In this document: piece after piece, positions 1 through 5,475 of the stretch
How positions within the stretch are numbered: the first letter of the stretch is position 1
Layout of the letters: every line of letters begins with the position of its first letter
From: an uncultured bacterium
Lineage (GTDB): Bacteria > Desulfobacterota > WTBG01
Reading direction: 5' to 3'
NCBI GenBank assembly: GCA_938024025.1
Contig: CALJBY010000157.1
Span: 1 to 6,529 of the forward strand
Length of the DNA: 6,529 nucleotides
Notes under the pieces: generated by a model
Seen by the model: the letters and a program-made list of their open reading frames with translations, nothing else
What the model was told of the DNA's origin: nothing
The model's database searches: none
Program-made: the position numbers and the translations under genes

Positions 1-7
1 TAAATCC

Positions 8-58
8 AAAATGGTAATGTTCAAAATTAGAAACCGGTGTTTTGGTCATTTGAATTTT
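8..58. repeat. Imperfect inverted repeat with ACCGGT near the centre
   Basis: Arms 8-27 and 39-58 are inverted copies of each other, matching at about 14 of 20 positions. The outer AAAAT/ATTTT, the middle AATG/CATT and the inner CAAAA/TTTTG blocks are conserved. The spacer of 11 nt contains the palindrome ACCGGT (33-38). It is AT-rich, so part of the match could be composition. It may be a degenerate end of an intergenic repeat; no function can be assigned. Confidence 0.4.
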
Positions 59-83
59 AGGCATTCTAGGCAATGGATCTCAA

Positions 84-117
84 TTTAGGCATTTACCTGC
101 TTTGTTTTTCATTCACC
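84..117 (+). repeat. T-rich intergenic repeat, copy 1
   Basis: This stretch begins TTTAGGCATTT and ends TTCACC, with CTTTGTT in the middle. It matches the minus strand of 5180-5214 at about 28 of 34 positions with one gap. The shared blocks TTTAGG, ATTT, CTTTGTT and TTCACC occur in the same order and spacing. A partial duplicate of its beginning (TTTTAGGCATTCTAGGCA) lies just upstream at 55-72. The second copy is 5 kb away in another intergenic region, which suggests a dispersed repeat family; the low complexity of the T tracts is a caution. Confidence 0.5.
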
Positions 118-121
118 ATTC

Positions 122-311
122 GATGTTGGACGTTTACCCTGTTAAATAAGATTTGAGCCGATTCCTAAAAAACCTTTCTGATGCTATTCAAATCTTTGCT
201 TGAGATCACACGTTAAACCTCTATGTAAAACCGGTTGTCCTGTAAGCTTCTCAGTAAAGAAGTGTTATGCCTTTCCTGTCAAGCAATTTAACAGGGTGAA
301 TGTTCGACGTT
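122..311 (+). ncRNA. Candidate structured RNA or folded repeat element with a perfect three-way junction
   Basis: Three helices can be drawn by hand. P1 pairs 122-147 with 286-311: 26 consecutive pairs, of which 12 (136-147 with 286-297) are perfect Watson-Crick and 6 of the outer 14 are G-T wobbles. P2 pairs 148-157 with 187-196: nine Watson-Crick pairs plus one wobble. P3 pairs 197-203 with 279-285: seven Watson-Crick pairs. The helices meet with no unpaired base at any of the three junction points (147/148, 196/197, 285/286). Inside P3 a further hairpin can form (243-251 with 258-267, one bulged G at 264, loop CAGTAA). The near-identical strings CCTTTCTG (173-180) and CCTTTCCTG (270-278) sit 6 and 0 nt before the 3' strands of P2 and P3. 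All six wobbles are G-U only if the plus strand is transcribed, which favours a plus-strand RNA. No promoter or terminator for such an RNA is evident, and it lies antisense to and downstream of yggT. Alternatives are the 3' UTR of the minus-strand operon, or a small non-autonomous mobile element with long terminal inverted repeats; CATT flanks both sides (117-120 and 312-315). I do not recognise a known RNA family. Confidence 0.5.
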
Positions 312-329
312 CATTATTAATGGCTATCA

Positions 330-632
330 TCACTTCAACCGTAGCACTATGTCCTGCAAGGTACCCACCAGAAATCGATCAAGGAAAATGATAATGATAA
401 ATACTACAATAGGTGAGAGGTCAATTGCCAAACCGCGGAAAGGAAGGTAGCGTCTAACCTGGGAAAGCACCGGTTCCGTAACCTGATAGAGAAAACTTAC
501 AATGGGATTGTACGGGTCCGGGTTTACCCAGGAAAGGAGCGCCCTGACAATGATCAACCACATGTAGATAGTTAAAACATAGTGAATAATAATAGCTAGT
601 GCATCCAGTAAATTAATTATGATAAACATCAT
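330..632 (-). CDS. YggT family integral membrane protein
   Basis: This 100-residue inner-membrane protein belongs to the YggT (Ycf19-like) family. Two hydrophobic segments are visible, about residues 3-30 and 70-90. Between them lies the family's conserved loop: RALLSWVNPDPYNPIV at 30-45, then FLYQVTEPVLSQVRRYLP at 47-64. The spacing and length fit a single YGGT unit; many homologues carry two. The precise role is not settled: family members have been linked to membrane organisation, cell division, osmotic tolerance or chloroplast complex assembly in different organisms, and none of this can be inferred here. The start is ATG at 632, with a second ATG directly after it; GAGAGGAA a few bases upstream is a good ribosome binding site for either. 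It follows coaX after 13 nt, so it is very probably the last gene of the valS operon. Nothing looks truncated. Confidence 0.93.
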   Translation of the reverse strand: MMFIIINLLDALAIIIHYVLTIYMWLIIVRALLSWVNPDPYNPIVSFLYQVTEPVLSQVRRYLPFRGLAIDLSPIVVFIIIIFLDRFLVGTLQDIVLRLK

Positions 633-645
633 TCCGTTCCTCTCG

Positions 646-1410
646 CTACTTATTTTTGCTGTAAATAATGCGTAACCCCTTTAATGTCAGATATTCATCA
701 ACTTCGTCAATAGTTTCAGAATCAGCAGCAATGAGCTGTGCCAGCCCGCCGGTCGCAACCACAAACGGATTATCTCCCATTTCTTCCTTCATACGATTAA
801 CGATACCGTCAATTAAGCCAACATACCCGTAGACAATACCTGACTGCATGCTGGCAACGGTATTTTTACCGATAACGGTTTCAGGCTTAACGAGCTCGAC
901 GCGAGGAAGCTTTGATGCTCTCTGGAACAACGCTTCGGAAGAAATCATGATCCCCGGCGCGATAGCACCACCCAGGTATTCTCCCCGGGCGGAGATACCG
1001 TCGAAGGTCGTGGCTGTTCCAAAATCAACCACAATAAGGCTTTTCCTGTAATGCTCATAGGCAGACACCGCATTGACGATCCGGTCAGCCCCTACCTCAC
1101 GTGGATTATCATAGTGGATAGGAATACCGGTCTTTACGCCGGGCCCAACGACCAGAGGATTGAGATGAAAGTATTTATGGCAAAGCTCCTCGAACGTACT
1201 CACCAGCGGCGGTATGACACAGGAAATGATAATAGCTTCAGTGTCTCCACTCGCAAGTTTTACTGATCGGTACAGATTCTGAAAAAGGATACCATACTCA
1301 TCCCCGGTCTTCTCTACCGCCGTCAAAAGACGCCAGTTATAGAGCAGGGTATCTCCCTTAAAAACGCCGAGGAGAATATTTGAATTTCCGACATCAATGG
1401 CAAGTAACAT
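646..1410 (-). CDS. coaX: Type III pantothenate kinase
   Basis: It catalyses ATP-dependent phosphorylation of pantothenate to 4'-phosphopantothenate, the first committed step of coenzyme A synthesis, in the cytoplasm. The fold is that of the acetate kinase/Hsp70 (ASKHA) superfamily. With the ATG at 1410 the protein has 254 residues, typical for CoaX. Visible motifs are the phosphate-binding DVGNSN (6-11), GADR (107-110, with the expected catalytic Asp at 109), DFGTATTFD (129-137), GGAIAPG (147-153) and the late ATGG (219-222). An upstream in-frame TTG at 1422 would add four residues (MRSV), but it has no ribosome binding site. The ATG at 1410 has GAGAAG four bases upstream and gives the standard family N-terminus [11 protein letters not shown]. 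It lies 45 nt after nadC and 13 nt before yggT, as an inner gene of the operon. Type III kinases are not feedback-inhibited by CoA in characterised members, so expression may matter more for control (inference). Confidence 0.97.
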   Translation of the reverse strand: MLLAIDVGNSNILLGVFKGDTLLYNWRLLTAVEKTGDEYGILFQNLYRSVKLASGDTEAIIISCVIPPLVSTFEELCHKYFHLNPLVVGPGVKTGIPIHYDNPREVGADRIVNAVSAYEHYRKSLIVVDFGTATTFDGISARGEYLGGAIAPGIMISSEALFQRASKLPRVELVKPETVIGKNTVASMQSGIVYGYVGLIDGIVNRMKEEMGDNPFVVATGGLAQLIAADSETIDEVDEYLTLKGLRIIYSKNK

Positions 1411-1455
1411 AACACTTCTCAATAGAAATAAGATGAAGCGTACAACCCTGGGGGG

Positions 1456-2280
1456 CTAAACAAATTTCAAGCTTATATCAACTGCCCGGGCAGAATGGGT
1501 AAGGGCACCCACCGAAATACAAGCAACTCCCGTACGGGCTATTTCTTCAACGGTGTCCAGGGTAACACCTCCGGAAGCTTCAACCAAAGCTTTTCCCTTG
1601 ATCATGGTCACCGCTTCCCGCATCATCTCTGTACTCATATTATCAAGCATAATCGTGTTAACACCACTGGCTAAGGCTTCCTTTACCTCGCGCAGATTTT
1701 TTGTTTCTACCTCAACAGGAAAATCTTCACCAAGATGCGCTCTCACCCTCTTGACAGCCTCTCCTATACTGCCTGCTGCACTGATGTGATTGTCTTTGAT
1801 CAAAACAGCATCAAACAAGCCCAGGCGGTGATTTTCTCCGCCTCCCACCTGTACTGCATATTTTTCCAAAGCCCTCCACCCCGGGGTCGTTTTACGGGTG
1901 TCGAGTATTTTAACGGGATAGTCCTCTACCCTCCCTACAAAAGCACGTGTTATTGTTGCGACCCCACTGAGCCGCTGTAAAAAATTCAACGCAACCCGTT
2001 CACCCTGCAGGAGAGGAGCCGCTTCACCCGTGAGCACTGCAATAGTATCACCCGTACCGACTTCTTCGCCATCCTCACAATATTTCGTCACCTGCAGCAT
2101 TGGATCCAGTTGGGCATAAACACGACAAACAACATCAATGCCCGCAACGACCAGAGGTTCCTGGGCAAGGAGATGGGCCGTAAGAATCTGCGGGGTTGTC
2201 ATAATCGCCGAGGTCGTTACATCACCATCACCAATATCTTCGGACAGGGCTTGCTCAATAAGGGTATCTACATGAATCAC
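1456..2280 (-). CDS. nadC: Nicotinate-nucleotide pyrophosphorylase (carboxylating), quinolinate phosphoribosyltransferase
   Basis: It converts quinolinate and PRPP to nicotinate mononucleotide, CO2 and pyrophosphate in de novo NAD synthesis. It has 274 residues, close to the family norm. An N-terminal alpha/beta domain (about 1-105, with EDIGDGDVTT at 14-23) is followed by the barrel domain. Active-site motifs are intact: TRKTTPGWR (128-136), YAVQVGGGENHRLGLFDAVL (141-160), IKDNH (161-165), VEVETKN (189-195), MLDNM (211-215) and EASGG (234-238). The start is GTG at 2280, which has AAAGGTG eight bases upstream; that ribosome binding site overlaps the valS stop codon. The gap from valS is 13 nt, so translation may be coupled. 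No nadA or nadB is in the window, so the quinolinate source must be encoded elsewhere. There is no sign of truncation. Confidence 0.98.
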   Translation of the reverse strand: MIHVDTLIEQALSEDIGDGDVTTSAIMTTPQILTAHLLAQEPLVVAGIDVVCRVYAQLDPMLQVTKYCEDGEEVGTGDTIAVLTGEAAPLLQGERVALNFLQRLSGVATITRAFVGRVEDYPVKILDTRKTTPGWRALEKYAVQVGGGENHRLGLFDAVLIKDNHISAAGSIGEAVKRVRAHLGEDFPVEVETKNLREVKEALASGVNTIMLDNMSTEMMREAVTMIKGKALVEASGGVTLDTVEEIARTGVACISVGALTHSARAVDISLKFV

Positions 2281-2288
2281 AGCTGTCG

Positions 2289-2295
2289 CACCTTT
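2289..2295 (-). promoter_or_regulatory. nadC ribosome binding site overlapping the valS stop codon
   Basis: AAAGGTG on the minus strand begins inside the valS TAA stop (2294-2296) and lies 8 nt before the GTG start of nadC. It supports the GTG at 2280 as the true start and suggests ribosomes finishing valS can reload onto nadC. Confidence 0.7.
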
Positions 2296-4960
2296 ACTCG
2301 GAAATGAGGGTGTGAATACGGTTAAGGCTCGTTAGTAATTTTTCTCGTTTTTCATTTACATCCTGGGCCTTGCCTTTCTCTTTTTCAATAATATCGTGGG
2401 GCGCTTTCCGCAGGAAGTCTTCGTTAGAAAGTTTTTTGGTTACCGTGGCAAGGTCCTTCTCCAGTTTGTTGATTTCTTTCTTTAACCTCCTCTCTTCCTC
2501 AGCAAAATCAATAATACCCTTGAGCGGCATAACTATCTCCACATCCTGGGCTATGGCTGTAGCAGCCGATTCCGGCTTCTCTATCTGCTCAGCTACCGTG
2601 ATACGATCTGCCCTGGCCAGATTATCAACATACACCCTGTGCTGACTGAGGACCTCACGGCTCCTGCCATTCCTGGAAGAAAGGATGACTTCAACCTTTT
2701 GAGCAGGCGGTACGTTCATCTCCCACCGAACATTACGTATACTATTAACGACATCAATGATGAGCGCCATTTCCCCTTCTGCATCCTCATCACTCTTTTC
2801 CGGATTCCACCGGGGATAGGAACTCAGCATGATACTCCCCTGTGCACCGGGAAGCTTATGCCATATTTCTTCAGTGATAAAGGGCATAATAGGATGGAGC
2901 AGCTGCAGAGAAGCAGTAAGCACTTCAAGCATGGTGCGCTGTGCCGCTGATTTCACACCATTGTTGCCGTGCTGACTCAAAACAGGTTTTATCAACTCAA
3001 GATACCAGTCACATAATTCATGCCAGATAAACTGATAGAGCTCGTGTGCCAACTCATTAAACTTATACTCCTGTAATGTCCCTTCCACTCTTTTGATCAC
3101 ACGCTGCAAGCGGCTCTCAATCCACCGATCAGCCAGGGAGGAGGAAGGAGGCTGAGCGGGAGCACCGTGAGGATCATACTCTTCCAAATGCATTAAGGCA
3201 AAGCGGGAGGCATTCCAGATCTTATTAGCAAAGTTGCGATACCCCTTTATCCGTTCCTCGGAAAGGCGAATATCTCTTCCCTGCACGGAGAGAGCCGTTA
3301 AGGTAAAGCGGAAAGCATCAGTACCATACTGGTCCATAACCGTTAAAGGATCAATGACATTTCCCTTTGACTTACTCATTTTCTTGCCTTCCACATCACG
3401 AACCAGGGCATGGATATAGACCTCTTTAAAAGGCACCTTCCCCATAAATTTAATCCCCATCATCATCATTCTGGCTACCCAGAAAAAGAGGATGTCAAAG
3501 CCGGTAACTAACACAGCGGTAGGATAAAAGGAATCAAGCGCTGTGGTTTCATCCGGCCACCCCAGGGTTGAAAAAGGCCAGAGGGCGGAGCTGAACCAGG
3601 TATCTAAAACGTCTTCCTCCTGCTCAAGAACCTTACTCTGACAGTGGGCACACTGATCAGGGTCCTCACGGGTGACCGTGATTTTACCGCATGCCTGGCA
3701 GGTCCATGCCGGAATCTGGTGCCCCCACCAGATCTGACGTGAAATACACCAATCGCGTATAGAACGCATCCATTCAAAATAGGTCTTCTCCCAGTTGTTA
3801 GGAATGATAACGGTTTCCCCTTTTTCAACCGCTTCTAAAGCACTTTCTGCCAGTGGTTTAACCTTCACAAACCACTGTTTGGAGATGAGCGGCTCCACCA
3901 CCGTTTTACAACGATAGCAGTGCCCGATCGTGTGGTCGTACTCTTCAACCTTTTCAAGAAGATCACGTTGCGTGAGATCTTTAAGTATCTTATCACGGCA
4001 GCTAAAACGATCCAGTCCCCGGTAGGGACCCGCCTGATCGTTCATAATACCCGCGTCATCAATGACGCGGATGCTCTCCAGTTCATGAGCAGTGCCAATC
4101 TCAAAATCATTAGGATCATGGGCAGGGGTAATTTTCAAAACGCCTGTCCCAAACTGCACATCTACGTATTCATCAGCAATAATGGGAATCTCTCTATCCA
4201 GGAGAGGAAGAACAGCCTTTTTGCCTACGACTGTTTTAAAGCGCTTATCATGGGGATTGACCGCTAAGGCAGTATCACCCAGCATGGTTTCCGGACGTGT
4301 GGTTGCAACAACTACGCATTCTGTACTCCCGGCGAGAGGATACTTAATCAGGTAGAGCTTCCCTTTAACCTCTTCATGTTCCACTTCCAAATCAGAGAGT
4401 GCTGTATGACAACGGGGACACCAGTTGATAATGTAATCTCCCTTATAAATCAAATCTTCCTCATAAAGGCGAACGAATACCTCGCGAACTGCCCGAGACA
4501 ATCCTTCATCCATGGTAAAGCGCTCCCGTTCCCAGTCACAGGAAGCGCCAAGCCTTTTCAACTGCTGAATGATAATCCCTCCATATTTACCCTTCCATTG
4601 CCACACCTGTTCTATAAATTTTTTTCGGCCGAGATCTTTCCTGGATACCCCCTCACTGCTGAGCTGCTTTTCGACAACATTCTGTGTTGCAATACCAGCA
4701 TGGTCGGTCCCCGGCATCCACAGGGTGTCATACCCGCACATACGCTTATACCTGATAAGGATATCCTGCAAAGTATTGTTTAGGGCATGCCCCATGTGAA
4801 GTGAACCGGTAACATTGGGGGGAGGAATGACAATACAAAACGGTTTTTTTGAACTGGTACCATCGGCTCTAAAATAGCCCTTCTCCAACCACTCCTGGTA
4901 CCACTTCTTCTCAACCTGGTGTGGTTCATACACCTTACCTAACGCTTCATTTATAGACAT
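2294..4960 (-). CDS. valS: Valine--tRNA ligase (ValRS)
   Basis: This class Ia aminoacyl-tRNA synthetase charges tRNA-Val with valine using ATP, and hydrolyses mischarged Thr-tRNA-Val in its editing domain. It has 888 residues, in the usual bacterial range. The HIGH signature appears as HMGH (55-58) after PPPNVTGSL. The CP1 editing domain includes ATTRPETMLGDTALAVNP (219-236) and the later GTGVLKITPAHDPNDFE (271-287). The KMSKS loop is exact (527-531), and WFSSALWPFSTLGWP (455-469) is the family's catalytic-core signature. Four CxxC pairs (C181/C184, C348/C351, C421/C424, C437/C440) suggest zinc-binding knuckles in the insertions. After the anticodon-binding helical domain (about 605-760) comes the C-terminal coiled coil (about 815-885, rich in K/E/L), typical of bacterial ValRS. 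The start is ATG at 4960 with AAGGA seven bases upstream. It is first in the operon valS-nadC-coaX-yggT, and a promoter and a short structured leader lie upstream. No key residue is missing. Confidence 0.99.
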   Translation of the reverse strand: MSINEALGKVYEPHQVEKKWYQEWLEKGYFRADGTSSKKPFCIVIPPPNVTGSLHMGHALNNTLQDILIRYKRMCGYDTLWMPGTDHAGIATQNVVEKQLSSEGVSRKDLGRKKFIEQVWQWKGKYGGIIIQQLKRLGASCDWERERFTMDEGLSRAVREVFVRLYEEDLIYKGDYIINWCPRCHTALSDLEVEHEEVKGKLYLIKYPLAGSTECVVVATTRPETMLGDTALAVNPHDKRFKTVVGKKAVLPLLDREIPIIADEYVDVQFGTGVLKITPAHDPNDFEIGTAHELESIRVIDDAGIMNDQAGPYRGLDRFSCRDKILKDLTQRDLLEKVEEYDHTIGHCYRCKTVVEPLISKQWFVKVKPLAESALEAVEKGETVIIPNNWEKTYFEWMRSIRDWCISRQIWWGHQIPAWTCQACGKITVTREDPDQCAHCQSKVLEQEEDVLDTWFSSALWPFSTLGWPDETTALDSFYPTAVLVTGFDILFFWVARMMMMGIKFMGKVPFKEVYIHALVRDVEGKKMSKSKGNVIDPLTVMDQYGTDAFRFTLTALSVQGRDIRLSEERIKGYRNFANKIWNASRFALMHLEEYDPHGAPAQPPSSSLADRWIESRLQRVIKRVEGTLQEYKFNELAHELYQFIWHELCDWYLELIKPVLSQHGNNGVKSAAQRTMLEVLTASLQLLHPIMPFITEEIWHKLPGAQGSIMLSSYPRWNPEKSDEDAEGEMALIIDVVNSIRNVRWEMNVPPAQKVEVILSSRNGRSREVLSQHRVYVDNLARADRITVAEQIEKPESAATAIAQDVEIVMPLKGIIDFAEEERRLKKEINKLEKDLATVTKKLSNEDFLRKAPHDIIEKEKGKAQDVNEKREKLLTSLNRIHTLISE

Positions 4961-4995
4961 CTAATTTTCCTTCATTTTTTCTCAGTAATCACCCA

Positions 4996-5021
4996 CAGGA
5001 AAAACCCTGCGCACTACAGGG
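4996..5021 (-). promoter_or_regulatory. Attenuator-like hairpin pair in the valS leader (tentative)
   Basis: Read on the minus strand, CCCTG (5021-5017) can pair with CAGGG (5009-5005) around a 7-nt loop and is followed directly by five Ts (5004-5000), the layout of a small intrinsic terminator. The same CAGG (5009-5006) can instead pair with CCTG (4999-4996) just downstream, so the two hairpins exclude each other. It lies 36-61 nt before the valS ATG and about 40-60 nt after the inferred transcription start. The stems are only 4-5 bp, so this may be chance. No sensor domain is apparent. Confidence 0.3.
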
Positions 5022-5064
5022 GACACGTTGGCTGATACGCATTTCCTTAATTAAAACGTCTTGA

Positions 5065-5093
5065 TTTTTATCATGTATTCGGTGGCTTGTCAA
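5065..5093 (-). promoter_or_regulatory. Candidate sigma70 promoter for the valS operon
   Basis: On the minus strand a perfect -35 box TTGACA (5093-5088) is followed after exactly 17 nt by TAAAAA (5070-5065), a 4-of-6 match to the -10 consensus. Transcription would start near 5058, giving a leader of roughly 97 nt before the valS ATG. It is the best promoter-like match I see upstream of valS. Confidence 0.55.
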
Positions 5094-5179
5094 GGAGGAT
5101 ACAAGCGTGCGCAAGAAAAGCAACAGCCTCCTCTTACACGGCAGAGGGTAGAGAGCTAAGAAAAAAAAACAAGGCACAA

Positions 5180-5214
5180 GGTGAAAAAAAGAACAAAGAA
5201 GGGAAATACCTAAA
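5180..5214 (-). repeat. T-rich intergenic repeat, copy 2
   Basis: Read on the minus strand it starts TTTAGGTATTTCCC, continues CTTTGTTC and ends TTTTCACC, matching 84-117 at about 28 of 34 positions with one gap. GGCAC (5173-5177) and GTGCC (5215-5219) flank it as an inverted pair. With AGGT (5179-5182) against ACCT (5208-5211) they give a nine-pair imperfect stem enclosing most of the repeat. It lies upstream of the inferred valS promoter. Confidence 0.5.
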
Positions 5215-5246
5215 GTGCCAAAAATGAAAATCAGCTGGCAGCATTT

Positions 5247-5274
5247 TTAGCGTGCTGGCTTGCACGCTTGCTAA
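5247..5274. repeat. Strong hairpin-forming inverted repeat
   Basis: AGCGTGC (5249-5255) and GCACGCT (5262-5268) form a perfect 7-bp, GC-rich stem with loop TGGCTT. It can be extended by AGCA (5240-5243) with TGCT (5269-5272) if the five Ts at 5244-5248 bulge out, or by pairing TTAGC (5247-5251) with GCTAA (5270-5274). A run of T precedes it on the plus strand rather than following it, and on the minus strand it is followed by A, so it is not an intrinsic terminator in either direction. It may be a REP-like intergenic palindrome. Confidence 0.55.
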
Positions 5275-5296
5275 CTCTAGAAAATTAAAACCCATC

Positions 5297-5326
5297 ACTC
5301 CACTACTCCAATACTCCATCACCCCA
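5297..5326. repeat. Short tandem repeat, 8-bp period, four units
   Basis: ACTCCA occurs at 5297, 5305 and 5313, then ACCCCA at 5321. Each 6-mer is followed by a variable dinucleotide, so the period is exactly 8 bp. The preceding CCATC (5292-5296) looks like a decayed earlier unit. It lies between the hairpin and the adaptor promoter, about 90 bp upstream of the -35 box. It could vary in copy number between strains. Confidence 0.7.
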
Positions 5327-5418
5327 TGAGCTTCCCCTATCACCTACTCCTGATCTCACATCACACATCATTGCATGACATTCGGATTCAGGATGCCCAA
5401 CAATCGCTGTTATTCCAA

Positions 5419-5447
5419 TTGAAAAACTATTGCTACCATGTTATGAT
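5419..5447 (+). promoter_or_regulatory. Candidate sigma70 promoter for the efflux adaptor gene
   Basis: TTGAAA (5419-5424) and TATGAT (5442-5447) are separated by exactly 17 nt, and each matches its consensus box at five of six positions. Transcription would start near 5454, giving a short leader of about 22 nt before the ATG at 5476. This is the strongest promoter-like match in the window. Confidence 0.65.
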
Positions 5448-5475
5448 ATTTTTTTAACCCATTTACGGACATGAG

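Larger units (their letters stand above)
1..329. other. Non-coding region downstream of yggT, rich in repeats and inverted repeats
   Basis: No convincing gene is seen here on either strand. The only open frame of note (200-391, plus) runs antisense into yggT, has no recognisable motif and lacks a good ribosome binding site. The region holds three separate structures, listed on their own: an imperfect inverted repeat (8-58), a T-rich repeat with a copy near 5200 (84-117), and a folded element (122-311). No classical intrinsic terminator (GC hairpin plus T run on the minus strand) is visible after the yggT stop codon, so the operon's 3' end is unexplained unless the folded element serves that role. 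The left edge of the window cuts the region, so its upstream gene is unknown. Confidence 0.8.
4961..5475. other. Divergent intergenic region between valS and the efflux adaptor gene
   Basis: These 515 nt contain no supportable gene. The minus-strand frames at 4989-5177 and 5134-5343 have no motifs and cover repeats. Contents from left to right are the valS leader with a small hairpin (4996-5021), the valS promoter (5065-5093), a hairpin-forming stretch (5130-5147, CCTCT/AGAGG), a purine-rich block with nine As at 5161-5169, the second T-rich repeat (5180-5214), a strong hairpin (5247-5274), an 8-bp-period tandem repeat (5297-5326) and the adaptor promoter (5419-5447). The T-box signature expected for some synthetase leaders was looked for on the minus strand and not found. 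Confidence 0.8.

Noticed and set aside
122..311. Retron-type ncRNA (paired ends enclosing hairpins)
   Set aside because: Paired ends resemble the a1/a2 layout, but no reverse transcriptase gene is in the window and the three-way junction leaves no unpaired branch-point G after the first arm. Sequence left of the window could not be checked.
200..391. 63-codon plus-strand open frame downstream of and overlapping the yggT 3' end
   Set aside because: It has no motif and no good ribosome binding site; its first part reads through the folded repeat element and its end is antisense to yggT.
1411..1422. TTG at 1422 as the coaX start, giving 258 residues
   Set aside because: No ribosome binding site lies upstream of the TTG; the ATG at 1410 has GAGAAG before it and gives the family's usual N-terminus.
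4989..5042. 17-codon valS leader peptide (MRISQRVPCSAQGFSCG)
   Set aside because: It has only one valine codon, and the purine-rich AAGGAA abuts the ATG, too close for a ribosome binding site.
4961..5200. T-box riboswitch upstream of valS
   Set aside because: No sequence resembling the conserved T-box antiterminator motif (GGGTGG followed by ACCGC) was found on the minus strand.
5249..5268. Intrinsic terminator for either flanking gene
   Set aside because: The hairpin has no T run downstream on either strand, and it lies upstream of both divergent genes.
5134..5343. 69-codon minus-strand open frame
   Set aside because: Its translation is low-complexity Phe/Ser/Leu-rich sequence produced by the purine-rich block and the ACTCCA tandem repeat; no family features.
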